A stretch of DNA of 64,000 nucleotides. It comes from Tenacibaculum dicentrarchi (GTDB lineage: Bacteria; Bacteroidota; Bacteroidia; Flavobacteriales; Flavobacteriaceae). Location of the stretch: assembly GCF_964036635.1 (NCBI RefSeq), contig NZ_OZ038524.1, forward strand, positions 725,501 to 789,500. Direction: 5' to 3'. Below are positions 17,459-26,837 of the stretch, piece by piece (the stretch's first letter is position 1; each line of letters starts with the position of its first letter). The notes beneath the pieces are model-generated. The model ran no database searches. It had not been told where the DNA came from and was given only the letters and a program-made list of their open reading frames with translations. Made by a program: the position numbers and the translations under genes.

Positions 17459-19186
17459 TTAGGAAATACGCTTCCAAATTTTCAGTAAAATTCCTACACA
17501 AATTAAGGTTGTTACAGTTAATATTGAGGCTAGTAATGTTTTACCATAAATCCAGTTTCCTGTGGCGAATAAAAAACTATAAACTCCAATTGTTCCAGTA
17601 ATAAAACCGACAATTTTTATACCGATATTTTTAAATTTATCTTCGCCTTCAAAAATTAAACTCTCAAAATTATCAATTGTTTTTTTATCTGTAGGTTTTG
17701 TTAAAAGCGTTACTAAAATCCATCCGAAAGTAGTAATTACGACACCAATAATTAATTGCCAATAGCCTGCGATTTCAAAAAACGGGTTTTCTAATTTTCT
17801 GTTGATAAAAAAGAAAAATGCAATTACAAATGATATTCCCATTGCAGCAATTTCACTGTACGGATTAATTCGGCTCCAAAACCATCTTAAAATAAATAAT
17901 AAGCCTGTTCCTGCACCAATTTGCAATAATAAATCAAAAACATCTTTAGCCGATTGCAAATAAAATGAAAATAAAGCAGCACAAATCATTAATAAAACAG
18001 TAGAAATCCGACCAACCACAACTTTTTGTTTTTCCGAAGCTTCTTTATTGATAAAACGACTGTAAAAATCATTCACGATATACGAACTTCCCCAATTTAA
18101 TTGGGTAGAAATCGTACTCATAAAAGCGGCTATTAAAGAGGTTAATACAATCCCTAACAAACCTGCGGGTAAATAGGTCATCATAGCGGCATAACCAACA
18201 TCGTGCCCTTGCATTTCTTCGGATAAATTAGGAAACGCCTGATTCATACTTTCTAAACTAGGGAAAATAATTAAAGATGCCAGCCCGACAATAATCCAAG
18301 GCCAAGGACGCAAAGCATAATGTGCAAAATTAAAAAATAAGGTTGCCCAAGTAGCATTTTTTTCATCTTTAGCGGCTAACATTCGCTGTGCAATATAACC
18401 ACCACCACCAGGTTCTGCACCAGGATACCAAGTACTCCACCATTGCACGGCAAACGGAATTATAAACAAAGTAATTAACGATTCGGTATTTGAAAAATCA
18501 GGCAACATATTTAATTTTCCGCTTACATTTGGATGGCTTAATAAATTTGATAAACCATTTATTTCAGGCATATTTACAATATAAACTGTTGCCCAAACTG
18601 AACCAATCATGGCAAGTATAAATTGAACAAAATCGGTAAGTAAAACACCTTTTAATCCGCCTAAAGACGAATAAATAACCACAATAATAGACGAATAGAT
18701 TAACATTTCTCCTTGCGAAATCCCTAATAATATATTAGCGATTTTAGCCCCTGCCAAACAAACTCCAGCCATGGTTATAATATTAAAAATTACACCTAAA
18801 TAAATAGCTCTAAATCCTCTTAAAAAACCTGCCATTTTACCCGAATAGCGCAATTCATAAAATTCTAAATCGGTTGTAATTCCTGATTTTCGCCATAATT
18901 TTGCATAAAAAAATACGGTTAGCATCCCTGTAAGCAGCATTGCCCACCAAACCCAGTTTCCTGAAACACCATTTTTACGCACTAGTTCGGTTACTAAACC
19001 TGGTGTATCGGCGGCAAAAGTGGTCGCAACCATTGAAACTCCTAAAAGCCACCAAGGCATATTTCTACCTGATAAAAAAAAATCAGCACTACTTTTTCCT
19101 GCCGATTTTGATGCCCAAACACCAATAAGTAATGAAATGAGAAAAAATCCGATAATAATTGTGTAATCAAGCGTTGTTAATGTCAT
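17459..19186 (-). CDS. Sodium:solute symporter family transporter
   Basis: 575 residues with about 13-14 membrane helices. Signatures of the SSS family are 'DFFLSGRNMPWWLLGVSMVATTFAADTPGLVTELV' near residue 35 and 'TTDLEFYELRYSG', followed by 'GAGTGLLFILRWFWSRINPYSEI'. These proteins import sugars, amino acids or carboxylates with sodium; the substrate cannot be set from sequence. The gene is divergent from pfkA, which may hint at sugar uptake, but this is only context. Confidence 0.92.
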   Translation of the reverse strand: MTLTTLDYTIIIGFFLISLLIGVWASKSAGKSSADFFLSGRNMPWWLLGVSMVATTFAADTPGLVTELVRKNGVSGNWVWWAMLLTGMLTVFFYAKLWRKSGITTDLEFYELRYSGKMAGFLRGFRAIYLGVIFNIITMAGVCLAGAKIANILLGISQGEMLIYSSIIVVIYSSLGGLKGVLLTDFVQFILAMIGSVWATVYIVNMPEINGLSNLLSHPNVSGKLNMLPDFSNTESLITLFIIPFAVQWWSTWYPGAEPGGGGYIAQRMLAAKDEKNATWATLFFNFAHYALRPWPWIIVGLASLIIFPSLESMNQAFPNLSEEMQGHDVGYAAMMTYLPAGLLGIVLTSLIAAFMSTISTQLNWGSSYIVNDFYSRFINKEASEKQKVVVGRISTVLLMICAALFSFYLQSAKDVFDLLLQIGAGTGLLFILRWFWSRINPYSEIAAMGISFVIAFFFFINRKLENPFFEIAGYWQLIIGVVITTFGWILVTLLTKPTDKKTIDNFESLIFEGEDKFKNIGIKIVGFITGTIGVYSFLFATGNWIYGKTLLASILTVTTLICVGILLKIWKRIS

Positions 19187-19269
19187 GTAGTTTTATTTAA
19201 AGGCCTAAATGTAGTTAAATAATATGATACGTTAAATTTCTGCTAAACTCTAAAAAATGATTTTATCTT

Positions 19270-19302
19270 TTGATAAAAAACCACTTAAAAAGAGTAAATT
19301 TG
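19270..19302 (+). promoter_or_regulatory. Promoter of pfkA-gap
   Basis: TTG (19270-19272), 22 bases, TAAATTTG (19295-19302); the pfkA ATG follows 16 bases later. Confidence 0.65.
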
Positions 19303-19318
19303 ATATTCACTTTATTTT

Positions 19319-20302
19319 ATGAGGAAAATAAAAAAAATAGCAGTCATGACCTCTGGAGGAGATGCTCCAGGAATGAATGCAGCAATTAGGTCGGTAGTAA
19401 GAACATGTGCTTATTATCAGACTCAATGTATGGGTATTTATAGAGGGTATCAAGGTTTAATAGAAAACGATTTAGTTTCTTTTACGGCCCGAAGTGTCAA
19501 TAATATTATTAATAAAGGTGGCACTATATTAAAAACGGCGCGTTCTGATGATTTTAGAACCAAAGAAGGGCGTAAAAAAGCACATCAAAATTTATTAGAC
19601 AATAAGGTTGATGCTTTAATTGTTATTGGTGGCGACGGTTCATTTACAGGAGCTGTTCTTTTTGGCAAGGAATTTGATTTTCCTGTTATCGGAATTCCTG
19701 GAACTATTGATAATGATATTTACGGAACATCCCACACTATTGGTTATGATACGGCTTTAAATACGGTTGTTGAAGCGATTGATAAAATTAGAGATACCGC
19801 ATCATCGCATAATCGATTATTTTTTGTTGAGGTGATGGGAAGAGATGCGGGGTTTATCGCCTTAAATGCAGGGGTTGGTGCAGGAGCTGAAGAAATTTTA
19901 ATTCCTGAAGAAAATTTAGGATTAGAGCGTATGTTAGCTTCTTTAAAGAAAAGTAGTAAAAGCGGTAAATCATCAAGTATTGTAGTGGTATCCGAAGGAG
20001 ATAAAACAGGTGAAAATGTATTTGAATTAGCCAATTATGTTGAAAAAAACATGACAGCATATGAGGTTCGAGTATCTGTTTTAGGACATTTGCAAAGAGG
20101 TGGAGCTCCTAGTTGTTTTGACCGAGTTTTAGCAAGCAGATTAGGCGTAAAAGCCGTTGAATTATTACTTGACGGAAAAACCAATTTAATGGTTGGGCTT
20201 CAGAATAATAAGGTAGAAACAACTACTTTAGAAAAAGCAATAAAAGGAAATAATAGTATAAATATGGAGCTTTTAAGAGTTTCTGATATTATGACCACAT
20301 AA
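19319..20302 (+). CDS. pfkA: ATP-dependent 6-phosphofructokinase
   Basis: Phosphorylates fructose 6-phosphate in glycolysis. The 327 residues fit the short bacterial PfkA. The ATP-binding GGDAPGMNAAIR and GGDGS (about 104-108) are present; the glycine in GGDGS marks ATP use, since PPi-dependent enzymes carry GGDDS. The catalytic loop PGTIDND (about 127-133) and MGRDAGF are intact. It is 31 bases upstream of gap in the same operon. Confidence 0.97.
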   Translation: MRKIKKIAVMTSGGDAPGMNAAIRSVVRTCAYYQTQCMGIYRGYQGLIENDLVSFTARSVNNIINKGGTILKTARSDDFRTKEGRKKAHQNLLDNKVDALIVIGGDGSFTGAVLFGKEFDFPVIGIPGTIDNDIYGTSHTIGYDTALNTVVEAIDKIRDTASSHNRLFFVEVMGRDAGFIALNAGVGAGAEEILIPEENLGLERMLASLKKSSKSGKSSSIVVVSEGDKTGENVFELANYVEKNMTAYEVRVSVLGHLQRGGAPSCFDRVLASRLGVKAVELLLDGKTNLMVGLQNNKVETTTLEKAIKGNNSINMELLRVSDIMTT

Positions 20303-20333
20303 TTTAAAATAAGAATATTAAATAGTTAACATA

Positions 20334-21335
20334 ATGATAAAAATAGGAATTAACGGGTTTGGTAGAATAGGAAGGTTAGCATTTCGTACTGCCATGAAAA
20401 GAGAAAATATACAAGTTGTTGCCATCAATGATTTGTTAGATGTGGAGTATTTAGCCTATTTATTAAAATATGATTCTGTACACGGTCGTTTTGATGGTGA
20501 TATTGAAATAAAAGAAGGAAATTTAATTGTAAACGGACAAGAGATAAGAATTTCTTCGGATAAAAATCCTGAGAATTTAAAATGGGATGAAGTTTCGGCA
20601 ACACATATTTTGGAAGCAACAGGTTTATTTACTGATAAAGAAAAAGCAGCTTTACATATAAAAGGAGGGGCTAAAAAAGTAATTATTTCAGCACCATCAA
20701 AAGATGCCAATATGTATGTGATGGGGGTAAACCATCAAGATTTAAAAGCCGATGAGGTGGTTTTTTCAAATGCTTCTTGTACTACAAATTGTTTGGCACC
20801 TGTAGTAAAGGTAATTAATGATGCTTACGGTTTAACCGAAGGAATTATGACTACGGTTCATGCGGCAACAGCTACACAAAATGCTGTTGATGGTTTTAAT
20901 AAAAAATGGCGTAGAGGACGTTCGGCAATGAATAATATTATTCCAACATCGACAGGAGCAGGAAGTGCTTTGGTAAAAATAATTCCAGAAATGAAAGGAA
21001 AATTAACGGCAATGGCAGTTCGAGTGCCCACGGCAGATGTTTCTTTAATCGATTTGACTTTTAAAACTCAAAAGACAACTTCATTAAAAGAAATTATGGA
21101 AACTTTTAAAAAGGCTTCTCAAAATGAGTTTAAAGGAATTATAGGATATACCGAAGATGCTGTAGTTTCTCAAGATTTTGTATCAGAACCTAGAGTATCG
21201 GTAATTGACGCATCGGCAAGTATGGAACTTAATGAGCAATTTTTTAAAATCATTTCTTGGTATGATAACGAGTTTGGTTACGCTACAAAAATTGTAGATT
21301 TAATAGAATACTCCGCTTCTTTAGAAAAAATTTAA
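20334..21335 (+). CDS. gap: Glyceraldehyde-3-phosphate dehydrogenase, type I
   Basis: Converts glyceraldehyde 3-phosphate to 1,3-bisphosphoglycerate. 333 residues. NAD-binding motif INGFGRIGR, aspartate D33 in AINDL (NAD preference), active-site C149 in SNASCTTNCLAP and 'TVHAATATQNAVDG' with the catalytic histidine context. Second gene of the pfkA-gap glycolytic operon, ended by a strong terminator. Confidence 0.97.
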   Translation: MIKIGINGFGRIGRLAFRTAMKRENIQVVAINDLLDVEYLAYLLKYDSVHGRFDGDIEIKEGNLIVNGQEIRISSDKNPENLKWDEVSATHILEATGLFTDKEKAALHIKGGAKKVIISAPSKDANMYVMGVNHQDLKADEVVFSNASCTTNCLAPVVKVINDAYGLTEGIMTTVHAATATQNAVDGFNKKWRRGRSAMNNIIPTSTGAGSALVKIIPEMKGKLTAMAVRVPTADVSLIDLTFKTQKTTSLKEIMETFKKASQNEFKGIIGYTEDAVVSQDFVSEPRVSVIDASASMELNEQFFKIISWYDNEFGYATKIVDLIEYSASLEKI

Positions 21336-21350
21336 GCGTTAAATTTATAA

Positions 21351-21379
21351 AAAAATCCCCGTTATTAACGGGGATTTTT
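21351..21379. terminator. Bidirectional terminator between gap and ridA
   Basis: AAAAATCCCCGTTattAACGGGGATTTTT, a perfect GC-rich stem with A and T tails serving convergent gap and ridA. Confidence 0.93.
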
Positions 21380-21396
21380 AATTGTTTTGAATATTT

Positions 21397-21777
21397 TTAT
21401 TTAATGGCAATCATGCTAATTTCTACATTTACAAATTTTGGTAAATTTGCTACCTCTACAGTTTCTCTTGCAGGTGCAGTTGCTTCATCAAAATATTGGG
21501 CGTAAACGCTGTTTATTTTAGCAAAGTTATTCATATCAGAAATAAAAATAGATGCTTTTACTACGTTTTCAAAAGTCATTTCAGCAGCGGCTAAAACTTC
21601 TTTCATATTTTCCATTACTTGTTTTGTTTCAATTTCGATGGTGTCCATTACTAATTCACCATTTTCAGGATTAAAAGCAATCTGCCCTGAGGTATATAAG
21701 GTGTTTCCGCTTAAAATAGCTTGGTTATAAGGACCAATAGGTGCAGGAGCTTTTGAGGTAGTGATAATTTTTTTCAT
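21397..21777 (-). CDS. ridA: RidA family reactive intermediate deaminase
   Basis: 126 residues. Hydrolyses reactive 2-aminoacrylate/enamine intermediates from PLP enzymes such as serine/threonine dehydratases. Signature residues are in APIGPYNQA and SGQI, and the deaminase arginine R104 is in APARETVEV. It follows lptD with a 43-base gap on the same strand, an arrangement common in flavobacteria though the functions are unrelated. Confidence 0.95.
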   Translation of the reverse strand: MKKIITTSKAPAPIGPYNQAILSGNTLYTSGQIAFNPENGELVMDTIEIETKQVMENMKEVLAAAEMTFENVVKASIFISDMNNFAKINSVYAQYFDEATAPARETVEVANLPKFVNVEISMIAIK

Positions 21778-21820
21778 AGTTTTTATCTTTTGATATATAA
21801 GAAGTGTGTGTTACTTTCGA

Positions 21821-24517
21821 TTAGAATAAGGCTCTATCTGGCGGTTTATTTTTATCCCATTTCAAATCGCTTAAAACAGCTGATTTTACACCGATAAAGA
21901 AATTATACGAAGTTCTTTGTCCAAAAGGTGTCCAACCGAAATTTAAACGCCAACTATCTAAATCTCTAGAAAAATTTAAATTGGTATAAGAAAATCCATT
22001 GTTTTTAATATCGTAACCAGAATTAAAACCAACGCCCCATTTGGGTGATAATTCTATATTTCCGCTAAATCGTAAAGTGTTTATATTAATACCACTTTTA
22101 AGCCCATCATTACCATAGTTCATGGTGTAAATTAAGTTTAATGTCCATGGTATTTTATGATGGTACAATACCGTTTCTGCTACGTCTTTATTTTTATTTT
22201 TTGATGTGTTAGAAAAATCATTGGCATTTTGAGATGTTTGCCCAAATAAGTCAGGAGTATCTTGCGCACCATTTCCATTATTTTTACTAGGGTCGTTTTT
22301 AGTTTCTTTATTCTTGCTAAAATCTTTGCTTGACAATGAATAGTTTGCTGTTAATCCTATTTGTTTTACTCTAAATAAATTCGCGTTAAATTTATCTATT
22401 TGCTTCCCGTTTTTATCTATTTGATACGGATCTAAAGACATATTGGTATTTAAGGCTAACTTGTCTTTAAATAATCGTGTGCTTGCGTTTACAGAAACAT
22501 CACTCCAACGAATACTATCTTTAGTAATGTCATATCTGGTAGAAAAATCTAAGTTATTTAAAAGCATTATTTTCTGATCATCGGCATCGCTATCAGGGTC
22601 TTTTGGTGCAACTTTAGCTTCTAAAACATTGTTTACCGAAATACCAATTGCATTTGAGGTTCCATTTGCAGGTTTACCATATATTCCTCCTTCGAAAGGC
22701 GAATAAGTAAGTAGGTCAGTAGGGTCTGAGCTTTGCTGTACTTGTAGGTCGTAATTCTTAGCCAAATTAGGCGTGTATCCGTAGGAAATAGATGGTCTAA
22801 TGGTATGACGAATGGCTTTTAAACGCCCTTTTTTAAAGTTAAAAGTACCGTAAATATTGGTTGATAATGATGCGCCAAAATTATAATTATGATATCGATT
22901 AAAACCACTAATAGTATCGTTTACAACTGCGCCTAAATTTTTACTAGCATTAATCTTTTTAGGGTCGTATCGTTTATGAATTTTATCAAAATACCAAACA
23001 TCTTTATAGCTTGCATTAGGCGATAAAGTAAAGTACTTAAATGCTTTTAAACTGGTGCTAGTACTTAAACTATGTTGAACTCCTGACTTGGCTGTTTTAA
23101 ACATTTTAGGAGTAAAAAACTCATCATCAGTAGTATTTATTTCATAACGCCCTTGCATATTATAATTAAACCCCATTTTTTGAATGGGATTATTTTTAGC
23201 ACCATCTTTCCCTGTAAACGGATAAAGTGGTTCTGAATTTACCTGTAAAGAAGGCAGTGTCATGGTTATTTTTTCGGTATTCGTATTTTGACCATGCTGC
23301 AAGGTTAAACTCATATTAAAAGGAGTACCAACAAACTTTTTATAGTAAGATATAGAAGAGTTTAAACTGTTGTCTATTGCCCGAGCATTATTGGCTTGAT
23401 TTTGTGATTCTAAGAAAAAACGACTGCTTCCTAAATTAACCGCTGCTGAAAATTTAGAGTTTGGGCTTGCTTTTGAATCTTGATTATGACTCCAACGAAT
23501 ATTAAAACTATTACTTTTATTGTAGTTCGATAAACCTCTGATTCCTTGAATATTGTTTTGAAATTGAAAATTAAAATTCCCGCTAAATTTATAGCGCACA
23601 TAATAACTAGATTCTGCTCGTAAGCCCCAACTTCCATTGGTATATAAATCACCTAAAACAGTTAAATCAAAATAATCGCTTAAGGCAAAGTAATACCCAC
23701 CATTTTGCATAAAAAAACCTTGACTGTTGTTTTCTCCCCAAGAAGGGATGATAAAACCAGAGGTTCTTTTATCAGTTAAAGGAAAATAGGCAAATGGCAA
23801 AACTAAGGGTGTTGGTACGTCTGCCAATACTAAATGACTAGTACCTACAATTATTTTTTTACCAGGAACAAGCTTTGCTTTACTGGTTTGTATATAATAA
23901 TCGGGGCGTTTCTTTTTAGAGGTTGTAAAACGCATTTTACGCATGTAAATGGTAGAATCGTTTACTCGTTTTGTTTTTTCGGCATAGGTTATAATTCCAT
24001 CTTGAACCGTTTTTACACCGTAAATAAGGGCTTTTTTTGTTTTGAAATTAAATAAAATCGAATCTTGTTCCGATTCTTGTGCACCTTGTTTAAAAACTGG
24101 TTTTTGATGATAACCTAAACTATCTTTTATTCCTTTAGCATATACGGTATTATTTTTATAATCTAAAACAATAATTCCTGCTTTTAAATCAATATCAGTA
24201 TAGGTTACTTGCGCTTTATTATATAAGGTTACTGTTTTGTTTTTTGCATTTTGAATAGTGTAATCTTCTGCATTGTGAGTAATAATTCCATCAATAACCT
24301 CTTTTGGTTTAATAGAGTCGTTTGCAATGCTGTCTTTTTTAAAGTTTAAAAGTTGCTCTTTTTTTAAATCAATTAGGCTATCTTTTGATTGATTTATTAT
24401 TGTCTTTTTTTTCGTTTTCTTAGTGGTGATATTTGAGTTACCAAAATCTTGAGCTGCGCTAATTTGATAACAAAAAAGGCAGAAAACTAAAAGTATGTAA
24501 GTTAGATTTGTTCGCAA
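21821..24517 (-). CDS. LPS-assembly protein LptD-like outer-membrane protein
   Basis: 898 residues with a signal peptide (NLTYILLVFCLFCYQISAA). After it comes a linker, then an LptA/OstA-type jellyroll (about 80-230, 'NKTVTLYNKAQVTYTDIDLKAG', 'YAKGIKDSLG') and a large barrel with the LptD block 'PLVLPFAYFPLTDKRTSGFIIPSWGENN'. LptD with LptE inserts LPS in the outer leaflet. The length and the long periplasmic part fit Bacteroidota LptD homologues. The low-complexity NKNGN/DKN stretch near residue 745-790 is a likely surface loop. It is divergent from an amidase and an MCE-domain gene, both envelope functions. Confidence 0.88.
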   Translation of the reverse strand: MRTNLTYILLVFCLFCYQISAAQDFGNSNITTKKTKKKTIINQSKDSLIDLKKEQLLNFKKDSIANDSIKPKEVIDGIITHNAEDYTIQNAKNKTVTLYNKAQVTYTDIDLKAGIIVLDYKNNTVYAKGIKDSLGYHQKPVFKQGAQESEQDSILFNFKTKKALIYGVKTVQDGIITYAEKTKRVNDSTIYMRKMRFTTSKKKRPDYYIQTSKAKLVPGKKIIVGTSHLVLADVPTPLVLPFAYFPLTDKRTSGFIIPSWGENNSQGFFMQNGGYYFALSDYFDLTVLGDLYTNGSWGLRAESSYYVRYKFSGNFNFQFQNNIQGIRGLSNYNKSNSFNIRWSHNQDSKASPNSKFSAAVNLGSSRFFLESQNQANNARAIDNSLNSSISYYKKFVGTPFNMSLTLQHGQNTNTEKITMTLPSLQVNSEPLYPFTGKDGAKNNPIQKMGFNYNMQGRYEINTTDDEFFTPKMFKTAKSGVQHSLSTSTSLKAFKYFTLSPNASYKDVWYFDKIHKRYDPKKINASKNLGAVVNDTISGFNRYHNYNFGASLSTNIYGTFNFKKGRLKAIRHTIRPSISYGYTPNLAKNYDLQVQQSSDPTDLLTYSPFEGGIYGKPANGTSNAIGISVNNVLEAKVAPKDPDSDADDQKIMLLNNLDFSTRYDITKDSIRWSDVSVNASTRLFKDKLALNTNMSLDPYQIDKNGKQIDKFNANLFRVKQIGLTANYSLSSKDFSKNKETKNDPSKNNGNGAQDTPDLFGQTSQNANDFSNTSKNKNKDVAETVLYHHKIPWTLNLIYTMNYGNDGLKSGININTLRFSGNIELSPKWGVGFNSGYDIKNNGFSYTNLNFSRDLDSWRLNFGWTPFGQRTSYNFFIGVKSAVLSDLKWDKNKPPDRALF

Positions 24518-24537
24518 TGTTATAAATGCTATTTTTG
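24508..24537 (+). promoter_or_regulatory. Promoter of the amidase-MCE operon
   Basis: TTG (24508-24510), 19 bases, TATTTTTG (24530-24537), a full consensus match. The -33 part lies inside the first codons of divergent lptD, so the two genes share a compact regulatory region. Confidence 0.65.
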
Positions 24538-24610
24538 TGTTATATTTAAAAGCTTTGGCGGACTATTTGTATGCCAAAAACCAAAAACCAAAAATAGTTA
24601 AATTTTATTG

Positions 24611-25762
24611 ATGCAATTCTTAAAATTACGTAAATATAATCACTTGAAAAATAATTTTTTATTTTTAATCTTTATTTTTTGTTTCTTCGGATTTTCAAAA
24701 ACAGTCTATGCCCAAAAAAAATATACCATTGTTTTGGATGCTGGTCATGGAGGAAAGGATGCGGGAGCTTCTAGAGGTGCGTATATTGAAAAAAAAATAG
24801 CTTTAAAATTAGTTCTAAAAATAGGGGCTATTTTAAAAAAAGACCAAAGTATTAATGTTCGTTATACCCGAACAAAAGATGTTTTTATAGAGCTTCATAA
24901 ACGAGCTAGTATTGCTAATAAGAAAAATGCTGATTTATTTGTATCGATACATTGTAACTCTAATAAATCAGTAAAACCACATGGTTCAGAAACGTATGTT
25001 CTTGGTTTAAAAGGGAATGATGAGAATTTTGAAATTGTGAAAAAAGAAAATTCCGTAATTTTATTAGAAGATGATTATAAAAAAAATTATGATTATGACC
25101 CTAATTCTCCGGAGTCTTTAATTGGATTATCTGTTTTACAGGAAGAAAATTTAGATGCAAGTTTGGCGTTGGCAAGTTTTGTACAAACCAATTTTAAAAG
25201 TATTAAAAGATATGACCGAAAAGTAAAGCAGGCTAATTTTTTAGTACTGCGTGAAACCGCTATGCCAAGTGTTTTAATTGAGTTAGGTTTTTTATCAAAC
25301 AAAACAGAAGGACGGTTTTTAAATTCAAAGTATGGGCAGTTGAAAATGGCAAAATCAATAGCTACTGCTATTAAAAAATATGTAAAAAGGTTAAAATTAA
25401 ACAGCATTAATCAAGATGTAGTAGAGGTTTCTAAGCCTAAAAAAACCGCTGTTATTAGAAAAAAGAAAGCTGTTAAAATAAAAAAACAAGCAGTTCGTAA
25501 AAAAAAGATACTCTTTAAAGTACAAATAGCAGCATCTAAAAAACGATTAAATAAGCAGAATTTTAATTTTAGAGGCTTAAGAAATATAGAATCAAAATAT
25601 ATTAGCGGTTATTATAAATATTATTATGGAAGTTCTGCTAGTTTATCAAAAGTAAAAAAGAGTTTAATTAAGGTAAGAAAGGTAGGTTATAAAGATGCTT
25701 GGATCGTTGCTTTTAAGGGTGGTAAAAGAATATCGGTTAAACAAGCGCTAAAAAACCGTTGA
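24611..25762 (+). CDS. N-acetylmuramoyl-L-alanine amidase with SPOR-like C-terminus
   Basis: Cleaves the amide bond between MurNAc and the peptide stem in cell-wall turnover and division. 383 residues from the ATG; a TTG three bases earlier is an alternative. A signal peptide ends near VYAQ. The Amidase_3 domain has zinc-site motifs VLDAGHGGKDAG (about 41-52) and SIHCNS, and catalytic glutamate context 'VLIELGFLSN'. A very basic linker (about 265-300, K/R-rich) leads to a C-terminal domain 'LFKVQIAAS…KDAWIVAFKGGKRI', which resembles a SPOR peptidoglycan-binding domain. It is followed by the MCE gene. Confidence 0.92.
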   Translation: MQFLKLRKYNHLKNNFLFLIFIFCFFGFSKTVYAQKKYTIVLDAGHGGKDAGASRGAYIEKKIALKLVLKIGAILKKDQSINVRYTRTKDVFIELHKRASIANKKNADLFVSIHCNSNKSVKPHGSETYVLGLKGNDENFEIVKKENSVILLEDDYKKNYDYDPNSPESLIGLSVLQEENLDASLALASFVQTNFKSIKRYDRKVKQANFLVLRETAMPSVLIELGFLSNKTEGRFLNSKYGQLKMAKSIATAIKKYVKRLKLNSINQDVVEVSKPKKTAVIRKKKAVKIKKQAVRKKKILFKVQIAASKKRLNKQNFNFRGLRNIESKYISGYYKYYYGSSASLSKVKKSLIKVRKVGYKDAWIVAFKGGKRISVKQALKNR

Positions 25763-25827
25763 TTTAGCAAAAATCAAAATTTCTACTCACGAAAATTATT
25801 AGTATTTTCGTGCTATAATTTTTATAT

Positions 25828-26793
25828 ATGTCAAAAGAACTTAAAACAGGTATTGTTACTGTCGTTATTATAGTATTATTTATTTGGGGCTATAATTTTT
25901 TAAAAGGAGAAAATTTATTTAGCGGTAGTCGTAGACAATTTTTTGTGGAGTATAAGAATATTAATGGACTTAATAAAGCAAGTTTAGTAACTATAAACGG
26001 ACTAAAGGTTGGTAAAATTGATGATATTTCATTTAATACAACTCCTGAAAAACAAGGTGTTTTATTAGTAGAGATATCTTTAGACAGCGATTTTGAATTT
26101 TCTAAAAATAGTATTGCTCGAATTTACTCGGCAAGTTTAATGGGGGGGCAAAATTTAGCAATAGTACCAAAATATGATGGCGGACTTGCTGTTTCTGGGG
26201 ATTATTTAAAAGGAGAAGTAGAATCGGATCTTTTTTCATCTGTAGGCGAAAAATTAAATCCTATTCAGTCAAATTTACAAAGTGTACTTATTGGTGCTGA
26301 TTCGTTGTTACTAGGAATGAATACCGTATTAGACCAAAAATCACGTAAAAGTTTAAATAAAAGTATTCTTGGTTTAGAAGGCACAATTACTGATGTTCGA
26401 AAAACATTGACATCAGTAAATAATTTATTGAGTAATAGTAAAGAAAACTTAAAAGTAACGCTTACAAATACTAAAAAAATTACAGATAACTTTTCTAAAT
26501 TATCAGATGATTTAGCTAAGTCTAATTTAGGTACAACTGTTAAAAAACTAGAAACAACGCTAGGTAATGTAAATGGCTTATTAGCAAATATGAAAGATGG
26601 TAAAGGAACCTTAGGAAAGCTAATGACCGACGATAAAATGTACACTAATTTAACTAATGCTTCTAAAGAAATGGAAGAATTATTACGAGAAGTGAAGTTA
26701 AATCCTAAAAGATTTGTACATATATCATTATTTGGTAAAAAAGCAATACCTTATAATAAAGAAGCTAACACCAAAAATATAAGCTCTAAATAA
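25828..26793 (+). CDS. MCE/MlaD-family lipid transport protein
   Basis: 321 residues: one N-terminal membrane helix (about 7-24, TGIVTVVIIVLFIWGYNFL) and an MCE domain (about 35-115, 'YKNINGLNKASLVTINGLKVGKIDDI'). A long helical, coiled-coil-like tail with repeated 'L..T...L.N...LL.N' periodicity and the PulG-like 'DGKGTLGKLMTDDKMYTNL' element follow. MlaD proteins form hexamers that carry phospholipids between membranes with an MlaE/F ABC pair. Those partners are not adjacent here. In Bacteroidota this gene often follows the amidase, as here. Confidence 0.9.
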   Translation: MSKELKTGIVTVVIIVLFIWGYNFLKGENLFSGSRRQFFVEYKNINGLNKASLVTINGLKVGKIDDISFNTTPEKQGVLLVEISLDSDFEFSKNSIARIYSASLMGGQNLAIVPKYDGGLAVSGDYLKGEVESDLFSSVGEKLNPIQSNLQSVLIGADSLLLGMNTVLDQKSRKSLNKSILGLEGTITDVRKTLTSVNNLLSNSKENLKVTLTNTKKITDNFSKLSDDLAKSNLGTTVKKLETTLGNVNGLLANMKDGKGTLGKLMTDDKMYTNLTNASKEMEELLREVKLNPKRFVHISLFGKKAIPYNKEANTKNISSK

Positions 26794-26837
26794 GCCTTTA
26801 AACACTAACCCTTTACAAACTTAATAAATATAGAACG

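Noticed and set aside
23834..24055. Frames antisense to lptD and similar antisense frames across the window
   Set aside because: They are out-of-frame shadows of strongly supported genes, with no signal or family pattern.
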